A DNA stretch of 64,000 nucleotides from an uncultured Candidatus Saccharibacteria bacterium (GCA_948614045.1 CAPFSK010000003.1:1-64000); one strand, 5' to 3'; positions 1-9,650 are shown, counted from the stretch's first letter. A program made the numbers and translations. Notes: generated from the sequence alone by a model not told the origin.

Positions 1-115
1 ATGTGTGTACACGTCACGAATAATACAAATCTATAAAGGTGCACCGCAAGTTTACACGATATCTACATAAATAATACCACCTCTTTCGCATTGCACCAAA
101 ATGCATCTTATGAAA

Positions 116-1711
116 TTATTCCCAAGTTACATCGCGTCGGCGTTCAGAGAGCCCAGTTTTAGATAGAAATGGTGATGGTTCAGCCTTTACAAAATCGCCT
201 TGTTTACTTCTATACCTCATTGAGCCATTCATCAGATAGCAAACATCAATTGCGCGTGTTACACCTACATAATGTAAGTTTAAATCTTGCAGTTGTGCGG
301 CTGCATTGCCATATTCATTTGGCAGAATCCATTTATACAAATCCATGTGAAATACAATATTAAATTCTAGCCCTTTTGACTTATGTAGCGTCATAAGGTT
401 TATTTCATTTTCTGCTGCAGGAATATAACTATTTAATAATTTGTCATCCGTTAATACTTGATTTAGCATGGCAATTGCAGATTTACTTTTCTTTTTAGGA
501 TAAACCAGCTGTGCTAAGTCTATAATATCGGACTCTACAGAAGAAATAGCATCCCGATGACAAGTAAAGATTCTCTGACAAAGGACGAGTGCTTTGTGAT
601 ATTTTACAGATTCTAATTCATCAGGAAAAAGTTGTTCGGCATAATCAACAGCAAAAACATTCTCATCAAAGCGTGCAGAAATTATGTCACGAAAAAGGCG
701 CCCCCATTCAGAGTTATCTCGATCCAACGGGGTATCCGTAAAAGTTTTATGAGATGTTTTCAGGACAGAATCCAACAAATGCACAATACCATTATTTCTG
801 CATAAAATCGCCACATTATTGTTATGCTTTACACCATATTTTTCTTTGATGGCAGATAGATTCTGATCAATTTTCTCGGCAATATTTTTTTCGTTCCCAG
901 CAACGGAAACCCTAAAAACACGTTTATCTTCATAAATCTCTTTTGATGCATTAAAGAGGCATAGCGAATATTCTGAAATACTTGGATGACAGCGATGATT
1001 CTTATTTAATTCAATATGCTTAAAATTTTTTTGCCCAATCAAAGAGATCAAGTATTTAGGGAAGCGGTTTGAAAAACCATAAATTGCTTGGTTAATATCG
1101 CCAACAGCAATACCAGTTAACCCGTTATCTACTAACAATAAAAATATCGCGTGTTGTATTTTTCCGCAATCCTGATATTCATCAATGAAAATATGTGTAT
1201 ACCGTGCTTTCATGTAATTCAATGCGCCAGATACATTTTTTAAAATATATAAGGCAATTTCTCCTGAAATTTCCAAAAATATTTTCCCCTCACTAAGAGC
1301 AGATAACAGTAGAGATTCTTGCTCTGGGGTAAGATTGCCATTGATATTATTTAATTCAGAATAACTAGGATCATCTTTCAGCGTATTGACGACTTCATAT
1401 TCTGGCATTAGGCAAGTCAGATGACTTGCGAAAGGAATTATAATTTGTGAAATGTAGAACTTGTCAATTGTCCCAAAGAACGATTGCTTTGGTTCAACTC
1501 CGCGTTGTTTACAACGTCTTTTGAGTTCGTCGCTGGCTTTGTTTGTAAATGAAATCGCTATAATCCCTTGATAACTCGGCAATGATGGCATGATATTTGC
1601 GATTTTTTCAACCACTGTAAAAGTTTTGCCTGAACCTGGCTTTGCCGTTACAACAATGTTTCCGGTATGTTCTAGTACTTCCATCTGTTCCTGTGTAGGT
1701 TCTTTATTCAT
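116..1711 (-). CDS. gajB: Gabija helicase GajB (UvrD/Rep-like)
   Basis: Superfamily 1 helicase of 531 aa and the second gene of a Gabija anti-phage pair. Visible motifs: Walker A AKPGSGKT near the N-terminus, motif II IDEYQD, motif V LHKSKGLEF and motif VI YVGVTRA. Length matches GajB proteins (about 500 aa). A TTG start 24 nt upstream is possible, but the ATG at 1711 has AGAAAGGA in front of it, so I chose that. The start overlaps the end of gajA by 8 nt, implying translational coupling. In Gabija, GajB is thought to act with the GajA nuclease on phage DNA. Family known, function inferred from motifs and the gene pair. Confidence 0.85.
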   Translation of the reverse strand: MNKEPTQEQMEVLEHTGNIVVTAKPGSGKTFTVVEKIANIMPSLPSYQGIIAISFTNKASDELKRRCKQRGVEPKQSFFGTIDKFYISQIIIPFASHLTCLMPEYEVVNTLKDDPSYSELNNINGNLTPEQESLLLSALSEGKIFLEISGEIALYILKNVSGALNYMKARYTHIFIDEYQDCGKIQHAIFLLLVDNGLTGIAVGDINQAIYGFSNRFPKYLISLIGQKNFKHIELNKNHRCHPSISEYSLCLFNASKEIYEDKRVFRVSVAGNEKNIAEKIDQNLSAIKEKYGVKHNNNVAILCRNNGIVHLLDSVLKTSHKTFTDTPLDRDNSEWGRLFRDIISARFDENVFAVDYAEQLFPDELESVKYHKALVLCQRIFTCHRDAISSVESDIIDLAQLVYPKKKSKSAIAMLNQVLTDDKLLNSYIPAAENEINLMTLHKSKGLEFNIVFHMDLYKWILPNEYGNAAAQLQDLNLHYVGVTRAIDVCYLMNGSMRYRSKQGDFVKAEPSPFLSKTGLSERRRDVTWE

Positions 1712-3458
1712 GATTTGGGTGAGTCCTTTCTTCAACGGCCTGCTTAAGTATCATTAGAGGTTTCGTAATTTTATTGCCATCAAGTGTCTTTAAAGCCGCA
1801 TGATGTTCCGATAAAAAACCAAGCATATTTTCAGCTTTTTTAGTCTGCATGACTTTCACAAGTGTATCAACTTTCTTTTTGCCATAATATTGAAAAAGTT
1901 CTTCCTGCAAAGGACTATTAGCCAAATCATTTTCTAAATCGATATCGGACAGAAACATTCCAAATAACTCAGCCTGTTCTTTAATGTGCGCATTTAAATC
2001 ATTGGCTACCGCTGGAGCTTCGGTTTCATATTGCCATTCATTTTCAGCTTTATGATCCGACCAATATTGCAATAACGAGTTATTTTGATCAGCAACGAGT
2101 TCCAGAATGCCTATAATGCGAGAAACTCCCGCATAATAGTGCATAGTGGGAGATTTTGTGGGTTTAGAAAAAATATCATTGTCGGTCCTAAGTACCCACG
2201 GAATATTTAATGCGTTACAAACCGCAATGTACGGTTTAAAACCTATCCCCTCAACTGACAGGATAGATAGATTATGGCGATCTAAATCAACATCGAGTTC
2301 TTGAGCTAATGATGTATAAAACAGTACTTCCGAGGTTCCTTCTACAAGAAAAACTCCATTTGAAAAGAATGTTTCTGAGGATAGCACGTTAAGACGATAG
2401 CCGAACTCATCAAAAATTTCTTTCAACATCGGATTACAGCCTCCACAAGCTGCATAGGTAAACTTATTTTTAGAATAAAGCCGCACCATGTTTTCCGGTT
2501 TAAACCGTGAGGCAATATGTGGCGAGTGTGAAGTTATAAACACTTGGTCATCGAACTTATTTTGGATGTACTCTGATAATTTTCGTTGCTGATGTGGATG
2601 TAGGTGAGCTTCAGGCTCTTCAATTGCATAAAAAGTAACATGATCCACATTCTTTTGAATATTCTGCTTTGCAATCCAAGTAGCCAGGAAAATTTGATTA
2701 TTTCTACCATCCCCACCTATTGCTAAAGGATTTTCTTCTGAAGAATATGCTAAAACTAAACCGTCTAACAATTTTTCCGCGCTACTCTCACCAGCAATAA
2801 ACTGAACTGATTGATCTGTGTTGTGAATGGACAGATCAGACAACTCTTTGTTCACTTGTTCTAGAGCTGTAGAAACATAGTTCAACGAACTGACTTTTGT
2901 GTTTATAGTATTCAGATCATTTTGAATAGCTGTTGTTTTTTCATCATCTTCTTGCGCTATTTCAACGGTTCGTTTATCTTTTGCAAGTGTTAACATCTGA
3001 TTCCGTTCGCGCTTTAAAAAAGAAAATAGATCACGATTAGTGTCAACATATTGCATGTTCAATCTTTTAATATAATGACGGCTAGGGAATTCTTCTAAAG
3101 TCTTCTCGTTGAATCCCATAAAAATTCTATATGATCCGTCTTTTGTGTTTGAGTAACGAATCATAGTAACACCGTCTTTTATGGAGCCACTGAATGTACT
3201 TAAAAGGCAATCCTCTACTACATCAGAAATTGTAACAGTGATTTCAATCTCATTGGCCCTGGAATAAGCATTATAATCACTATCGGCCAACTCCAAATCA
3301 TGTTCATTAAGTGATTTATCAAATAAAAGTCTTAGAGCATAAAGGAGGTTAGTCTTTCCCACATCATTTGCTCCAATAATCAAAGTTTTTGATTGAAAAG
3401 TTATTTCCTCGTCGTCAAAATTCCGAAAACCTTTAATATGTATTTTATCTATTTTCAT
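1704..3458 (-). CDS. gajA: Gabija OLD-family ATPase/TOPRIM nuclease GajA
   Basis: OLD-like protein of 584 aa, close to the usual GajA length. An N-terminal ABC-type ATPase has Walker A GANDVGKTN and a Walker B region IEEPEAHLHPHQQ. A C-terminal TOPRIM nuclease domain follows, with LVEGTSEVLFY and LRTDNDIF. The ATG at 3458 is preceded by TAGGAG; the longer reading frame upstream has no such site. First gene of the two-gene Gabija operon, with gajB directly downstream and overlapping. GajA is a DNA-nicking endonuclease controlled by nucleotide levels in characterised systems. An isolated OLD nuclease is the alternative, but the adjacent UvrD-like gene supports Gabija. Confidence 0.87.
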   Translation of the reverse strand: MKIDKIHIKGFRNFDDEEITFQSKTLIIGANDVGKTNLLYALRLLFDKSLNEHDLELADSDYNAYSRANEIEITVTISDVVEDCLLSTFSGSIKDGVTMIRYSNTKDGSYRIFMGFNEKTLEEFPSRHYIKRLNMQYVDTNRDLFSFLKRERNQMLTLAKDKRTVEIAQEDDEKTTAIQNDLNTINTKVSSLNYVSTALEQVNKELSDLSIHNTDQSVQFIAGESSAEKLLDGLVLAYSSEENPLAIGGDGRNNQIFLATWIAKQNIQKNVDHVTFYAIEEPEAHLHPHQQRKLSEYIQNKFDDQVFITSHSPHIASRFKPENMVRLYSKNKFTYAACGGCNPMLKEIFDEFGYRLNVLSSETFFSNGVFLVEGTSEVLFYTSLAQELDVDLDRHNLSILSVEGIGFKPYIAVCNALNIPWVLRTDNDIFSKPTKSPTMHYYAGVSRIIGILELVADQNNSLLQYWSDHKAENEWQYETEAPAVANDLNAHIKEQAELFGMFLSDIDLENDLANSPLQEELFQYYGKKKVDTLVKVMQTKKAENMLGFLSEHHAALKTLDGNKITKPLMILKQAVEERTHPNHE

Positions 3459-3580
3459 CTTAACACTCCTAACCAATAAACAGTGTAATTTTATTCTGGA
3501 ATTTTCGTAAACGGAATAGCTGCTTAAGACAGAAGACCTAAACAATTTTCCAAGTGAATGTCTCTATTCATCACAACTCA

Positions 3581-3609
3581 ATTATACCAGATTTTTCATC
3601 TGTATGCAA
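3581..3609 (-). promoter_or_regulatory. Predicted gajA promoter
   Basis: On the minus strand, TTGCAT (3604-3609) and TATAAT (3581-3586) are separated by 17 nt. It lies about 120 nt upstream of the gajA start and would drive the gajA-gajB operon. No obvious operator was seen. Confidence 0.6.
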
Positions 3610-3617
3610 ACATATGG

Positions 3618-3645
3618 AAAAGCCCACGGAACCTCCGTAGGCTTT
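3618..3645. terminator. Hairpin between serine recombinase and gajA promoter
   Basis: Inverted repeat AAAGCC-ACGGA / TCCGT-GGCTTT with a 3-nt loop. It sits downstream of the minus-strand recombinase operon and just upstream of the gajA promoter, so it probably separates the two transcripts. There is no clean U-tract on either side, so efficiency is uncertain. Confidence 0.45.
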
Positions 3646-3691
3646 AAATTATAAGTTACTCACAGCTAGACTGTGCATTGCTAAAGTACGG

Positions 3692-5311
3692 TCATGTTGT
3701 TTTAGATATTTTTGTTTTTTCTGACATCTGTATCAAGACTTCCGTCCCGTCCCGGAATAAGAATGCCAGTTTTCTATCGGTACATACTGTGACGGACTCA
3801 ACCATGGAATTCCACAAATCAAGGTCAAACTCTTCCAGGATATCCCCGCATTTCCGTAGCTTATCCAGGCAGCGGCGGATTTGCTCCTTCCTGCCTGATT
3901 GTGACAGAAGCTCTTTTTGTATAGCCTTGATTTCTTCCTCAGCCTTTTTACATTCTGCATCCAGTTCAGAAAAGCGGCGGTTATATTCTTCCTGATCTTG
4001 GATTTGACGGGTATTTTCCTCCATATAGCGGCGGAGATTATCCATCAGCCCATCATGTTTAGTTTGGGCTTCTGTCATCTGCGCTTCCAGCTTTGTGGTA
4101 TCTGCCAGTAGTGGCAACATTTCCTCAAACCGGGCAATATATTGTTCTTTATCACCCAGCATTTGGTTAAACGCCTCCACAAATGCCGTTTCGATGGCAG
4201 ACTCATCCAGATTGGGGGTGGAACACATTGTTTCTGCTTCATATTTCTGGTTGCAGCGCCAGATATATTTGCGGTGCTTGCTGTTGCTGTGCCAGACCTT
4301 CCGCCCATAGTAGCCGCCACATTCTCCGCATATGATTTTGGCTGTAAATGGGCTGCTCCGGTGCAGCTGCCGCCTGTTAGGTCGTCGCCGCTCAATTTCC
4401 TGTTGTACCAGATCAAAGGTTTCTGGATCTATGATTGCTGGGTGGGAATCTTTGATATAGTATTGCGGTACTTCACCGCGGTTCTTTTTGCTTTTCTTGG
4501 TCAGAAAATCGGCAGTATAGGTTTTTTGGAGCAGGGCATCGCCTTTATATTTTTCGTTAGTAAGGATGCTCACAATAGTAGAGGCGCTCCATTTTTCTTT
4601 ACCTCTTGGCGTTGGTATCCCACATTTGGTAAGGTGGTCGGCAATCGCACGGATAGTTTTACCTTCCAAGAATAGCTGGTAGATTTTCCGGACAATTTTA
4701 GCTTCTTCCTCCACAATTTGTAAAATACCGTCATCGCCTTTTTTGTAGCCGAGAAAGTATTTATACGCAAGGGAGAACCTGCCTTCTTCCATACTGCGGC
4801 GTTTTCCCCAGGTCACATTCTCAGAGATCGAACGGCTTTCCTCCTGTGCCAGGCTGCTCATAATAGTAATCATCACCTCGCCTTTGGCATCCAGCGTGTA
4901 GATGTTTTCTTTCTCAAAATATACTTCCACATTTTTCTCTTTCAGCTTGCGGACGGTGGTCAGCGTATCGACTGTATTTCGGGCAAAGCGGCTGATAGAT
5001 TTTGTGAGGATCAGGTCAATCCTGCCGCTAAGTGCATCCGCAACCATCCGGTTAAACCCTTCACGTTTTTTGGTATTCGTGCCGGAGATGCCTTCGTCCG
5101 TATATACATTGACAAACTCCCATTCCGGATTGCTTTGGATATGCCGGGTGTAAAACTCAACCTGTGCTTCATAACTGGATAGCTGTTCATCAGAGTCGGT
5201 AGAAACCCGGGCATAAGCCGCTACACGCTTTTTCTGTTTAGCAGTATCCGCTATGGCCGGATGCAGGCTGTTCCTGCTTTCTATTTTGTGGACGATTCTT
5301 GCACCAGTCAT
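3692..5311 (-). CDS. Large serine recombinase (second of a tandem pair)
   Basis: Large serine recombinase of 539 aa. The N-terminal resolvase domain has the catalytic serine in YARVSTD and the arginine segment SRFARN. It is followed by a recombinase domain, a zinc ribbon (CGECGG ... C ... C around residues 330-370) and a C-terminal coiled coil rich in E, K and Q. The ATG at 5311 has AAGGAG six nt upstream and overlaps the stop of the other recombinase by 4 nt (ATGA). Tandem large serine recombinases are typical of clostridial integrative elements and recall ccrA/ccrB of SCC elements. It likely integrates and excises the element at 1-26.9 kb. Confidence 0.92.
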   Translation of the reverse strand: MTGARIVHKIESRNSLHPAIADTAKQKKRVAAYARVSTDSDEQLSSYEAQVEFYTRHIQSNPEWEFVNVYTDEGISGTNTKKREGFNRMVADALSGRIDLILTKSISRFARNTVDTLTTVRKLKEKNVEVYFEKENIYTLDAKGEVMITIMSSLAQEESRSISENVTWGKRRSMEEGRFSLAYKYFLGYKKGDDGILQIVEEEAKIVRKIYQLFLEGKTIRAIADHLTKCGIPTPRGKEKWSASTIVSILTNEKYKGDALLQKTYTADFLTKKSKKNRGEVPQYYIKDSHPAIIDPETFDLVQQEIERRRPNRRQLHRSSPFTAKIICGECGGYYGRKVWHSNSKHRKYIWRCNQKYEAETMCSTPNLDESAIETAFVEAFNQMLGDKEQYIARFEEMLPLLADTTKLEAQMTEAQTKHDGLMDNLRRYMEENTRQIQDQEEYNRRFSELDAECKKAEEEIKAIQKELLSQSGRKEQIRRCLDKLRKCGDILEEFDLDLWNSMVESVTVCTDRKLAFLFRDGTEVLIQMSEKTKISKTT

Positions 5312-6627
5312 TGCTTTCTCCTTTCTGCTTGCCGCCGGGCGTTTTCCCGCGCCTTTTGTTTCATCTCGGGTGTCCAGCTTTCCCGGCGGGATTTATGCTG
5401 CCAGGCTACTTCTTCGGTGTGCCCATCACGGAATGCGTAAACCAGACAGTAGTGCTTTGGTACGCGGATTTCTTTAATTTGTTTCGTAAGTGTTTCACGG
5501 TCAAAACCTGTTACGCCTAAAATTTCTGCAGTTTTGGTGATTAAAATGTTTTCTGGTATCTGCTGCGCAGGGCAGGCATTTTTGCCGCGGGTATTGAATG
5601 TAGAGCAGCACCATACCGGCTTTTCGCATTTCTTCCCGGCATTGGCGATCTTATGGCGGAAATTCTTGCCGCACAGCCCGCAGCGGATCAGGCCCGTAAA
5701 AAGGGTTCTCCTGTGCGGATTTCTGGTTATGCCAAACTTTTTGATCCGGCGCTCCAGTTCCTGCTGTGTCTGCTCAAAAACCTCCCTGCTTATGATAGGA
5801 TCGTGGCTGTTTTCTACAAAGTACTGCGGCAGCTCCCCACGGTTTTTTACGTTTTTCTTGCTGATGTGGTCTAGACGGTAATACTTCTGCAAAAGAAGGT
5901 CGCCTGTGTATTTCTCATTGTGGAGGATGTTGCTGATGGTGGTTTCACTCCATAAACCGCCGCGTTTGGCAGGGATACCTGCATGGTTCAGTTTTTTAAT
6001 AATGGCGTTGAATCCCATACCGGAAAGGAAATCCGTAAATATCTGTCGGACGATTTCAGCTTCTTCCGGGACTATATGGAACGTCCCGTCCTTAAAACGG
6101 TAGCCCAATGCATCGCCGTTGGTAGCCCGCCCCTGCTCAAACAGCTTGCGGACGCGCCATTTCTGGTTTTCTGAAGCGCAACGGCTTTCTTCCTGTGCAA
6201 ACGAAGCCAGGAGCGTCAGCATCAGCTCACCGTCTGTACTTAAGGTATGGATATTTTCTTTTTCAAAATAAACGTCGATTTCCAAGGATTTGAGTTCACG
6301 CACTGCTGACAGCAGGGTTACGGTATTCCGCGCGAACCGGGTCAGTGATTTGGTGATCACCATGTCGATTTTCCCAGCTCGGCAGTCTGCCAGCATTTTC
6401 TGGAATTCAGGCCGGCCATCTTTTGTACCAGTCACGGCTTCATCCGCATAAATCCCGGCAAGCTCCCAGTCACCACGGCTGCCGATATAGTTATTGTAAT
6501 AACTAATCTGGGCGGACAGAGAATGCAGCATAGCATCCTTGCCATTGGAGACACGGGCATAGGCCGCCACACGTTTCCGTTGGGCAGGCAGTATCTTTTT
6601 TGCATCCAGTTTAATGACTTCTCTCAT
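5308..6627 (-). CDS. Large serine recombinase (first of a tandem pair)
   Basis: Serine recombinase of 439 aa, homologous to its downstream neighbour but shorter. The catalytic serine is in YARVSNG, the arginine segment is TRFARN, and a zinc ribbon CGLCGKNF ... C ... C follows. It lacks the long C-terminal coiled coil of its partner, and its tail is basic (RRQAERRKQ). SD GGAGGT precedes the ATG. The 4-nt overlap with the next gene suggests the two proteins are made together and may act as a heteromeric recombinase. Confidence 0.92.
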   Translation of the reverse strand: MREVIKLDAKKILPAQRKRVAAYARVSNGKDAMLHSLSAQISYYNNYIGSRGDWELAGIYADEAVTGTKDGRPEFQKMLADCRAGKIDMVITKSLTRFARNTVTLLSAVRELKSLEIDVYFEKENIHTLSTDGELMLTLLASFAQEESRCASENQKWRVRKLFEQGRATNGDALGYRFKDGTFHIVPEEAEIVRQIFTDFLSGMGFNAIIKKLNHAGIPAKRGGLWSETTISNILHNEKYTGDLLLQKYYRLDHISKKNVKNRGELPQYFVENSHDPIISREVFEQTQQELERRIKKFGITRNPHRRTLFTGLIRCGLCGKNFRHKIANAGKKCEKPVWCCSTFNTRGKNACPAQQIPENILITKTAEILGVTGFDRETLTKQIKEIRVPKHYCLVYAFRDGHTEEVAWQHKSRRESWTPEMKQKARENARRQAERRKQ

Positions 6628-6684
6628 AAAATACCTCCGATCGTAAGAACAGGGGGAGTTGTGCGCTCCCCCATCAATAATGTG

Positions 6685-6915
6685 CTACAGTTTCCTCACT
6701 CGGTCGACACCATAAACGATGCCAAGCCCAGAACCGCAGCCCCAGTCAACAAACACCGTTGCAGTATCGTCGACAAAACGGACTGTGCCTTTATCGCCGG
6801 GTTTGAGGCGGCTGTAAGGATCATCCATCTCCACAAGCTCCACCCGTGTACCTGCAGGGTACATTTTCCGCACCCGCTCCACGGTACGCTGGTCGGGAAA
6901 GTGGTTATTTGCCAT
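6685..6915 (-). CDS. DUF4314 protein
   Basis: Small protein of 76 aa matching the DUF4314 family, which often travels with clostridial recombinases. The GTRVELVEMDDPYS and KPGDKGTVRFVDD segments suggest a small beta-barrel fold. It overlaps the upstream gene by 11 nt and precedes the recombinase pair, so it is co-transcribed with them. Function unknown. Confidence 0.75.
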   Translation of the reverse strand: MANNHFPDQRTVERVRKMYPAGTRVELVEMDDPYSRLKPGDKGTVRFVDDTATVFVDWGCGSGLGIVYGVDRVRKL

Positions 6916-7873
6916 GATTTTTACCGCCTCCGTTTTTATCTTCCGGAAACTCAGATGTTTCTATATCCACTGGCGCTTCCTCTGCCGGAACGTCAACATC
7001 CGTATACCCAGCATTAGTGGTTGTTGTGCCAGTTTCTATGTTTCCTGCCAGCCATTCCGGTTTATGGCCGGATTTCCAGGCGCTATTGCCAGTGAGGTTT
7101 CTCAGCAGGATTTTGCGAGCGGTTTTATACTCATCCCCGATAAATCCTAGCCGGACAAGGAAGAGACGCATATTGAACTTGGCGTTTTCTGCCGGCTTTT
7201 CCGTTGCTGTTACCCGCTTCTGGTTCTTTGCCATTTTACAGAGAGCAGCAACTAAACGGTTGTAAGCGTCGGCTTCGCCGTCCAGACCGTGAAGAGTGAA
7301 CCACGGGAAAGTGATTTTGCCGTCACATTCCGTAATCGGCAAGTCATCCGTTTCCAGAGCCTGCTTCAGTAGCGCTGCTTTGCTAACAATGATTTTCTTG
7401 AGGTTCTCCAATGTTTCTTGGGTAAATCCCGCGTCGGGGATCTCGACCGTAAAAGCAGTGGGCGCATCAGCATCCGGTGCCGTTTCTGCCGTATTTGCTG
7501 TTACGGTTCCCTCCGCTCTGCCCACAGCGTTTTCTTCTGTTGCAGTTTCTCCTGTGATTTCTGCGTCCGTAACGGATTCCTCCATAGTAAGTTCCGCTAT
7601 GGCGATTTCCTCTGCGGCAGCATCTTCCACAGTGATTTTTTCTGCTGTAAACCCCCGTTCCTGCAAGTCGTTAATAAGTACCGCCGCAAAGTCGGGATGG
7701 ATGTTGCTGTTATATGACAGTACGCCATTTCGGTTTACGGTATAATCCCCAACCGTATAAGCGAAACTGGGTGCGCCCTGGTATACGGCATGCAGGCCTA
7801 ACACCTGGCTCATGGCCTCAATTAACGGCTTCCTGTCGCTACCGTGAAGATTGTAATTATATTGGAAGTTCAT
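6905..7873 (-). CDS. Mobile-element protein with acidic repeat region
   Basis: A 322-aa protein; the ATG at 7873 is chosen because AAAGGAG lies 8 nt upstream. The N-terminal 80 residues are globular, residues about 90-150 are an Ala/Glu/Thr-rich low-complexity stretch, and the C-terminal half is globular. The segment NMRLFLVRLGFIGDEYK resembles the RVYLNRIGFIGDEFK segment near the end of the neighbouring amidoligase, suggesting a shared C-terminal domain. Similar proteins in clostridial elements are often labelled virulence-related without functional proof. Function unknown. Confidence 0.7.
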   Translation of the reverse strand: MNFQYNYNLHGSDRKPLIEAMSQVLGLHAVYQGAPSFAYTVGDYTVNRNGVLSYNSNIHPDFAAVLINDLQERGFTAEKITVEDAAAEEIAIAELTMEESVTDAEITGETATEENAVGRAEGTVTANTAETAPDADAPTAFTVEIPDAGFTQETLENLKKIIVSKAALLKQALETDDLPITECDGKITFPWFTLHGLDGEADAYNRLVAALCKMAKNQKRVTATEKPAENAKFNMRLFLVRLGFIGDEYKTARKILLRNLTGNSAWKSGHKPEWLAGNIETGTTTTNAGYTDVDVPAEEAPVDIETSEFPEDKNGGGKNHGK

Positions 7874-7973
7874 ATTTTCGCTCCTTTCGTTTTTATTACA
7901 CACACATCTATCACTCTGATTGCTGGTTTCAGCAAGTCTTGTTTTTATAAAATATTGTGGCGTAATGTGTGCG

Positions 7974-8159
7974 CTATTCGTTTCCCGTACTGCCAGTCAG
8001 AATAAAATTGACATATTCTTTCCGGTATTCTTCCAGATAAATCACTAACTCATAAAACCCTCTGCGGTTGACAATCACTTGTACGGTTCTCACATCAAAC
8101 ATATTGGTTTCTGCGGTTTCCCGGATCGCTAAAATCTGTTCTTTAACAGTTTCTGTCAT
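7974..8159 (-). CDS. DUF5049 protein, copy 1
   Basis: A 61-aa protein with the DUF5049 signature ETNMFDVRTVQVIVNR. SD GGAGGTGA lies 6 nt before the ATG, and the gene overlaps the upstream cyclotransferase gene by 17 nt. A paralogue lies at 11778-11990. Small, probably helical and cytosolic; function unknown. Confidence 0.75.
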   Translation of the reverse strand: MTETVKEQILAIRETAETNMFDVRTVQVIVNRRGFYELVIYLEEYRKEYVNFILTGSTGNE

Positions 8160-8655
8160 CTACGTCACCTCCTCCATATTTGTCTGCCAGGCGTCCTTCC
8201 CATACTGAGTCGAGTACGGCATGGCGCAGGATCCCAGTATCAAACCCAGAATCTTCATAACCCTGCCGGATAGTGTCAAAGTAGCTGCGGGACGGCGTAT
8301 CATATGGATGCAAGGCTTCATTCATGATGTAAACCATGGCGTTGGCTCGTCTGCCGTTTATTGCCATCCGCAGCATCTCTTTGCGGTAAAGATGGGGATA
8401 GCCCTCATAGGCATCAAGGGCGCGTTCATCACTTGGCTGTAACTGCCAGATGAGAACCGGCACTTTGCTGCCTTTGTGCTTCTCCACCGTTGCCACGGCA
8501 GCGCCTTTGCCCCGGAACATCAGCCGGTAGTTCCGCAAATATGCGGTCTGGACGATTTCTGCCGTTGGGCAGCGTCTTGCCATCTGCCCCAGGTTAAGAT
8601 TGGAGCCGTAGGCAATATAAAATCGGTCTTTTTCTGGATGGTTGCTTTTACTCAT
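8143..8655 (-). CDS. Gamma-glutamylcyclotransferase (AIG2/GGCT-like)
   Basis: GGCT-fold enzyme of 170 aa. The substrate-binding YGSNL motif lies near residue 16, and DAYEGYP is a typical second landmark. The start at 8655 has GGAGG upstream; the longer frame upstream is antisense to nothing useful and lacks SD. It overlaps the amidoligase stop by 8 nt. GGCT enzymes release gamma-linked amino acids as cyclic products. Paired with an amidoligase it could undo or process an amide-linked peptide or protein tag. The pairing is known from phage and mobile-element neighbourhoods; the substrate is unknown. Confidence 0.82.
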   Translation of the reverse strand: MSKSNHPEKDRFYIAYGSNLNLGQMARRCPTAEIVQTAYLRNYRLMFRGKGAAVATVEKHKGSKVPVLIWQLQPSDERALDAYEGYPHLYRKEMLRMAINGRRANAMVYIMNEALHPYDTPSRSYFDTIRQGYEDSGFDTGILRHAVLDSVWEGRLADKYGGGDVDDRNC

Positions 8656-9607
8656 GCGCTTGTCCTCCATTCTGCGTATTTCTGGTGCCAACATGGTTCC
8701 TGACATTCTCCCGCGAACCGTACCTCCAGGCGGCGTTGCCATCCAGATGCTGGTACAGATGTTCCCGGCAGCTCTTGAACTCATCACCAATGAACCCGAT
8801 GCGGTTCAGATAAACCCGCATCGCAAACTTCTCATTTTCTTCCTGCACTTTCCGGTAACTGGCGCTTTTCTGCGTCAATGCCTGATGGTTGAGCGCCAGG
8901 GCCAGTACGATATAAGCGCGGATTTTCCCGGCATGGAGCGTGCTGTTGAACCCTCTGAGTTCCACGGTATGGTTGCCGTGGAAGAAGCTGTGCAGATTGA
9001 GAAAGTGATAGCGGCTGTTATGGTAACGGCCGCTGCGGCTGCCCGTGTAATTCTCATACCAGATAGACTCAATCTGCGTGAGAGTTTTTGGTTTGATTTG
9101 GTTCATCCGTTCCACAAGGTATGCGTCCATTTTCTTACAGTAGCGCATCCGTTCCGGGGCAATCTGTAACGATTTGTAGAATAGATCATTATGGCTCGCA
9201 ATGATGTTTACAAAATTCCGGATGCTCCGGGCAGTGTGGTTAGAACCGTCAAGATGGATATGGATACCGCAGGACCGATTAGTAAACCCTCCGGCTTTTC
9301 TCAGCCTCCTGACTAAAGCCTGCACTTGGTCAATATCCTCCCGATAAAGCAAGATGGGGCTGACCAATTCTACACTGTAACTGTCACTAGCGGGAACTGT
9401 TCTGCGCCCTTCCTTTTTCTGGCAATGCAGGCTGCCATCGTACATCACTTTCCATACACGCCCATCAGGAACTGTAATCTTGTGGGTGTCGTAGTAATCC
9501 CCGCTGACATTAACCATGCCGTTCAAATAATATGAGGCGGTTTTCGCTGCTTCTTGCCGGGTGATCCCGGTAAACTCGACCTCTAAGCCGAACTGGTTGG
9601 TAAACAT
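8648..9607 (-). CDS. Amidoligase-family protein
   Basis: A 319-aa protein beginning MFTNQFGLEVEFTG, the glutamine-synthetase-like N-terminal signature of the amidoligase_2 family. Further landmarks are VELVSPIL, CGIHIHLDG and TVELRGFNST, which carry the expected Glu, His and Arg active-site residues. SD AGGAGGG precedes the ATG. These enzymes are predicted to form amide bonds between amino groups and carboxylates. It is followed immediately by the GGCT gene, a classic pairing. The C-terminal RIGFIGDEFK segment is shared with the gene at 6905. Confidence 0.82.
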   Translation of the reverse strand: MFTNQFGLEVEFTGITRQEAAKTASYYLNGMVNVSGDYYDTHKITVPDGRVWKVMYDGSLHCQKKEGRRTVPASDSYSVELVSPILLYREDIDQVQALVRRLRKAGGFTNRSCGIHIHLDGSNHTARSIRNFVNIIASHNDLFYKSLQIAPERMRYCKKMDAYLVERMNQIKPKTLTQIESIWYENYTGSRSGRYHNSRYHFLNLHSFFHGNHTVELRGFNSTLHAGKIRAYIVLALALNHQALTQKSASYRKVQEENEKFAMRVYLNRIGFIGDEFKSCREHLYQHLDGNAAWRYGSRENVRNHVGTRNTQNGGQAHE

Positions 9608-9650
9608 TTTTTCCCTCCTTTTCTGCGGCTGTATACGCATTGGGGGCATC

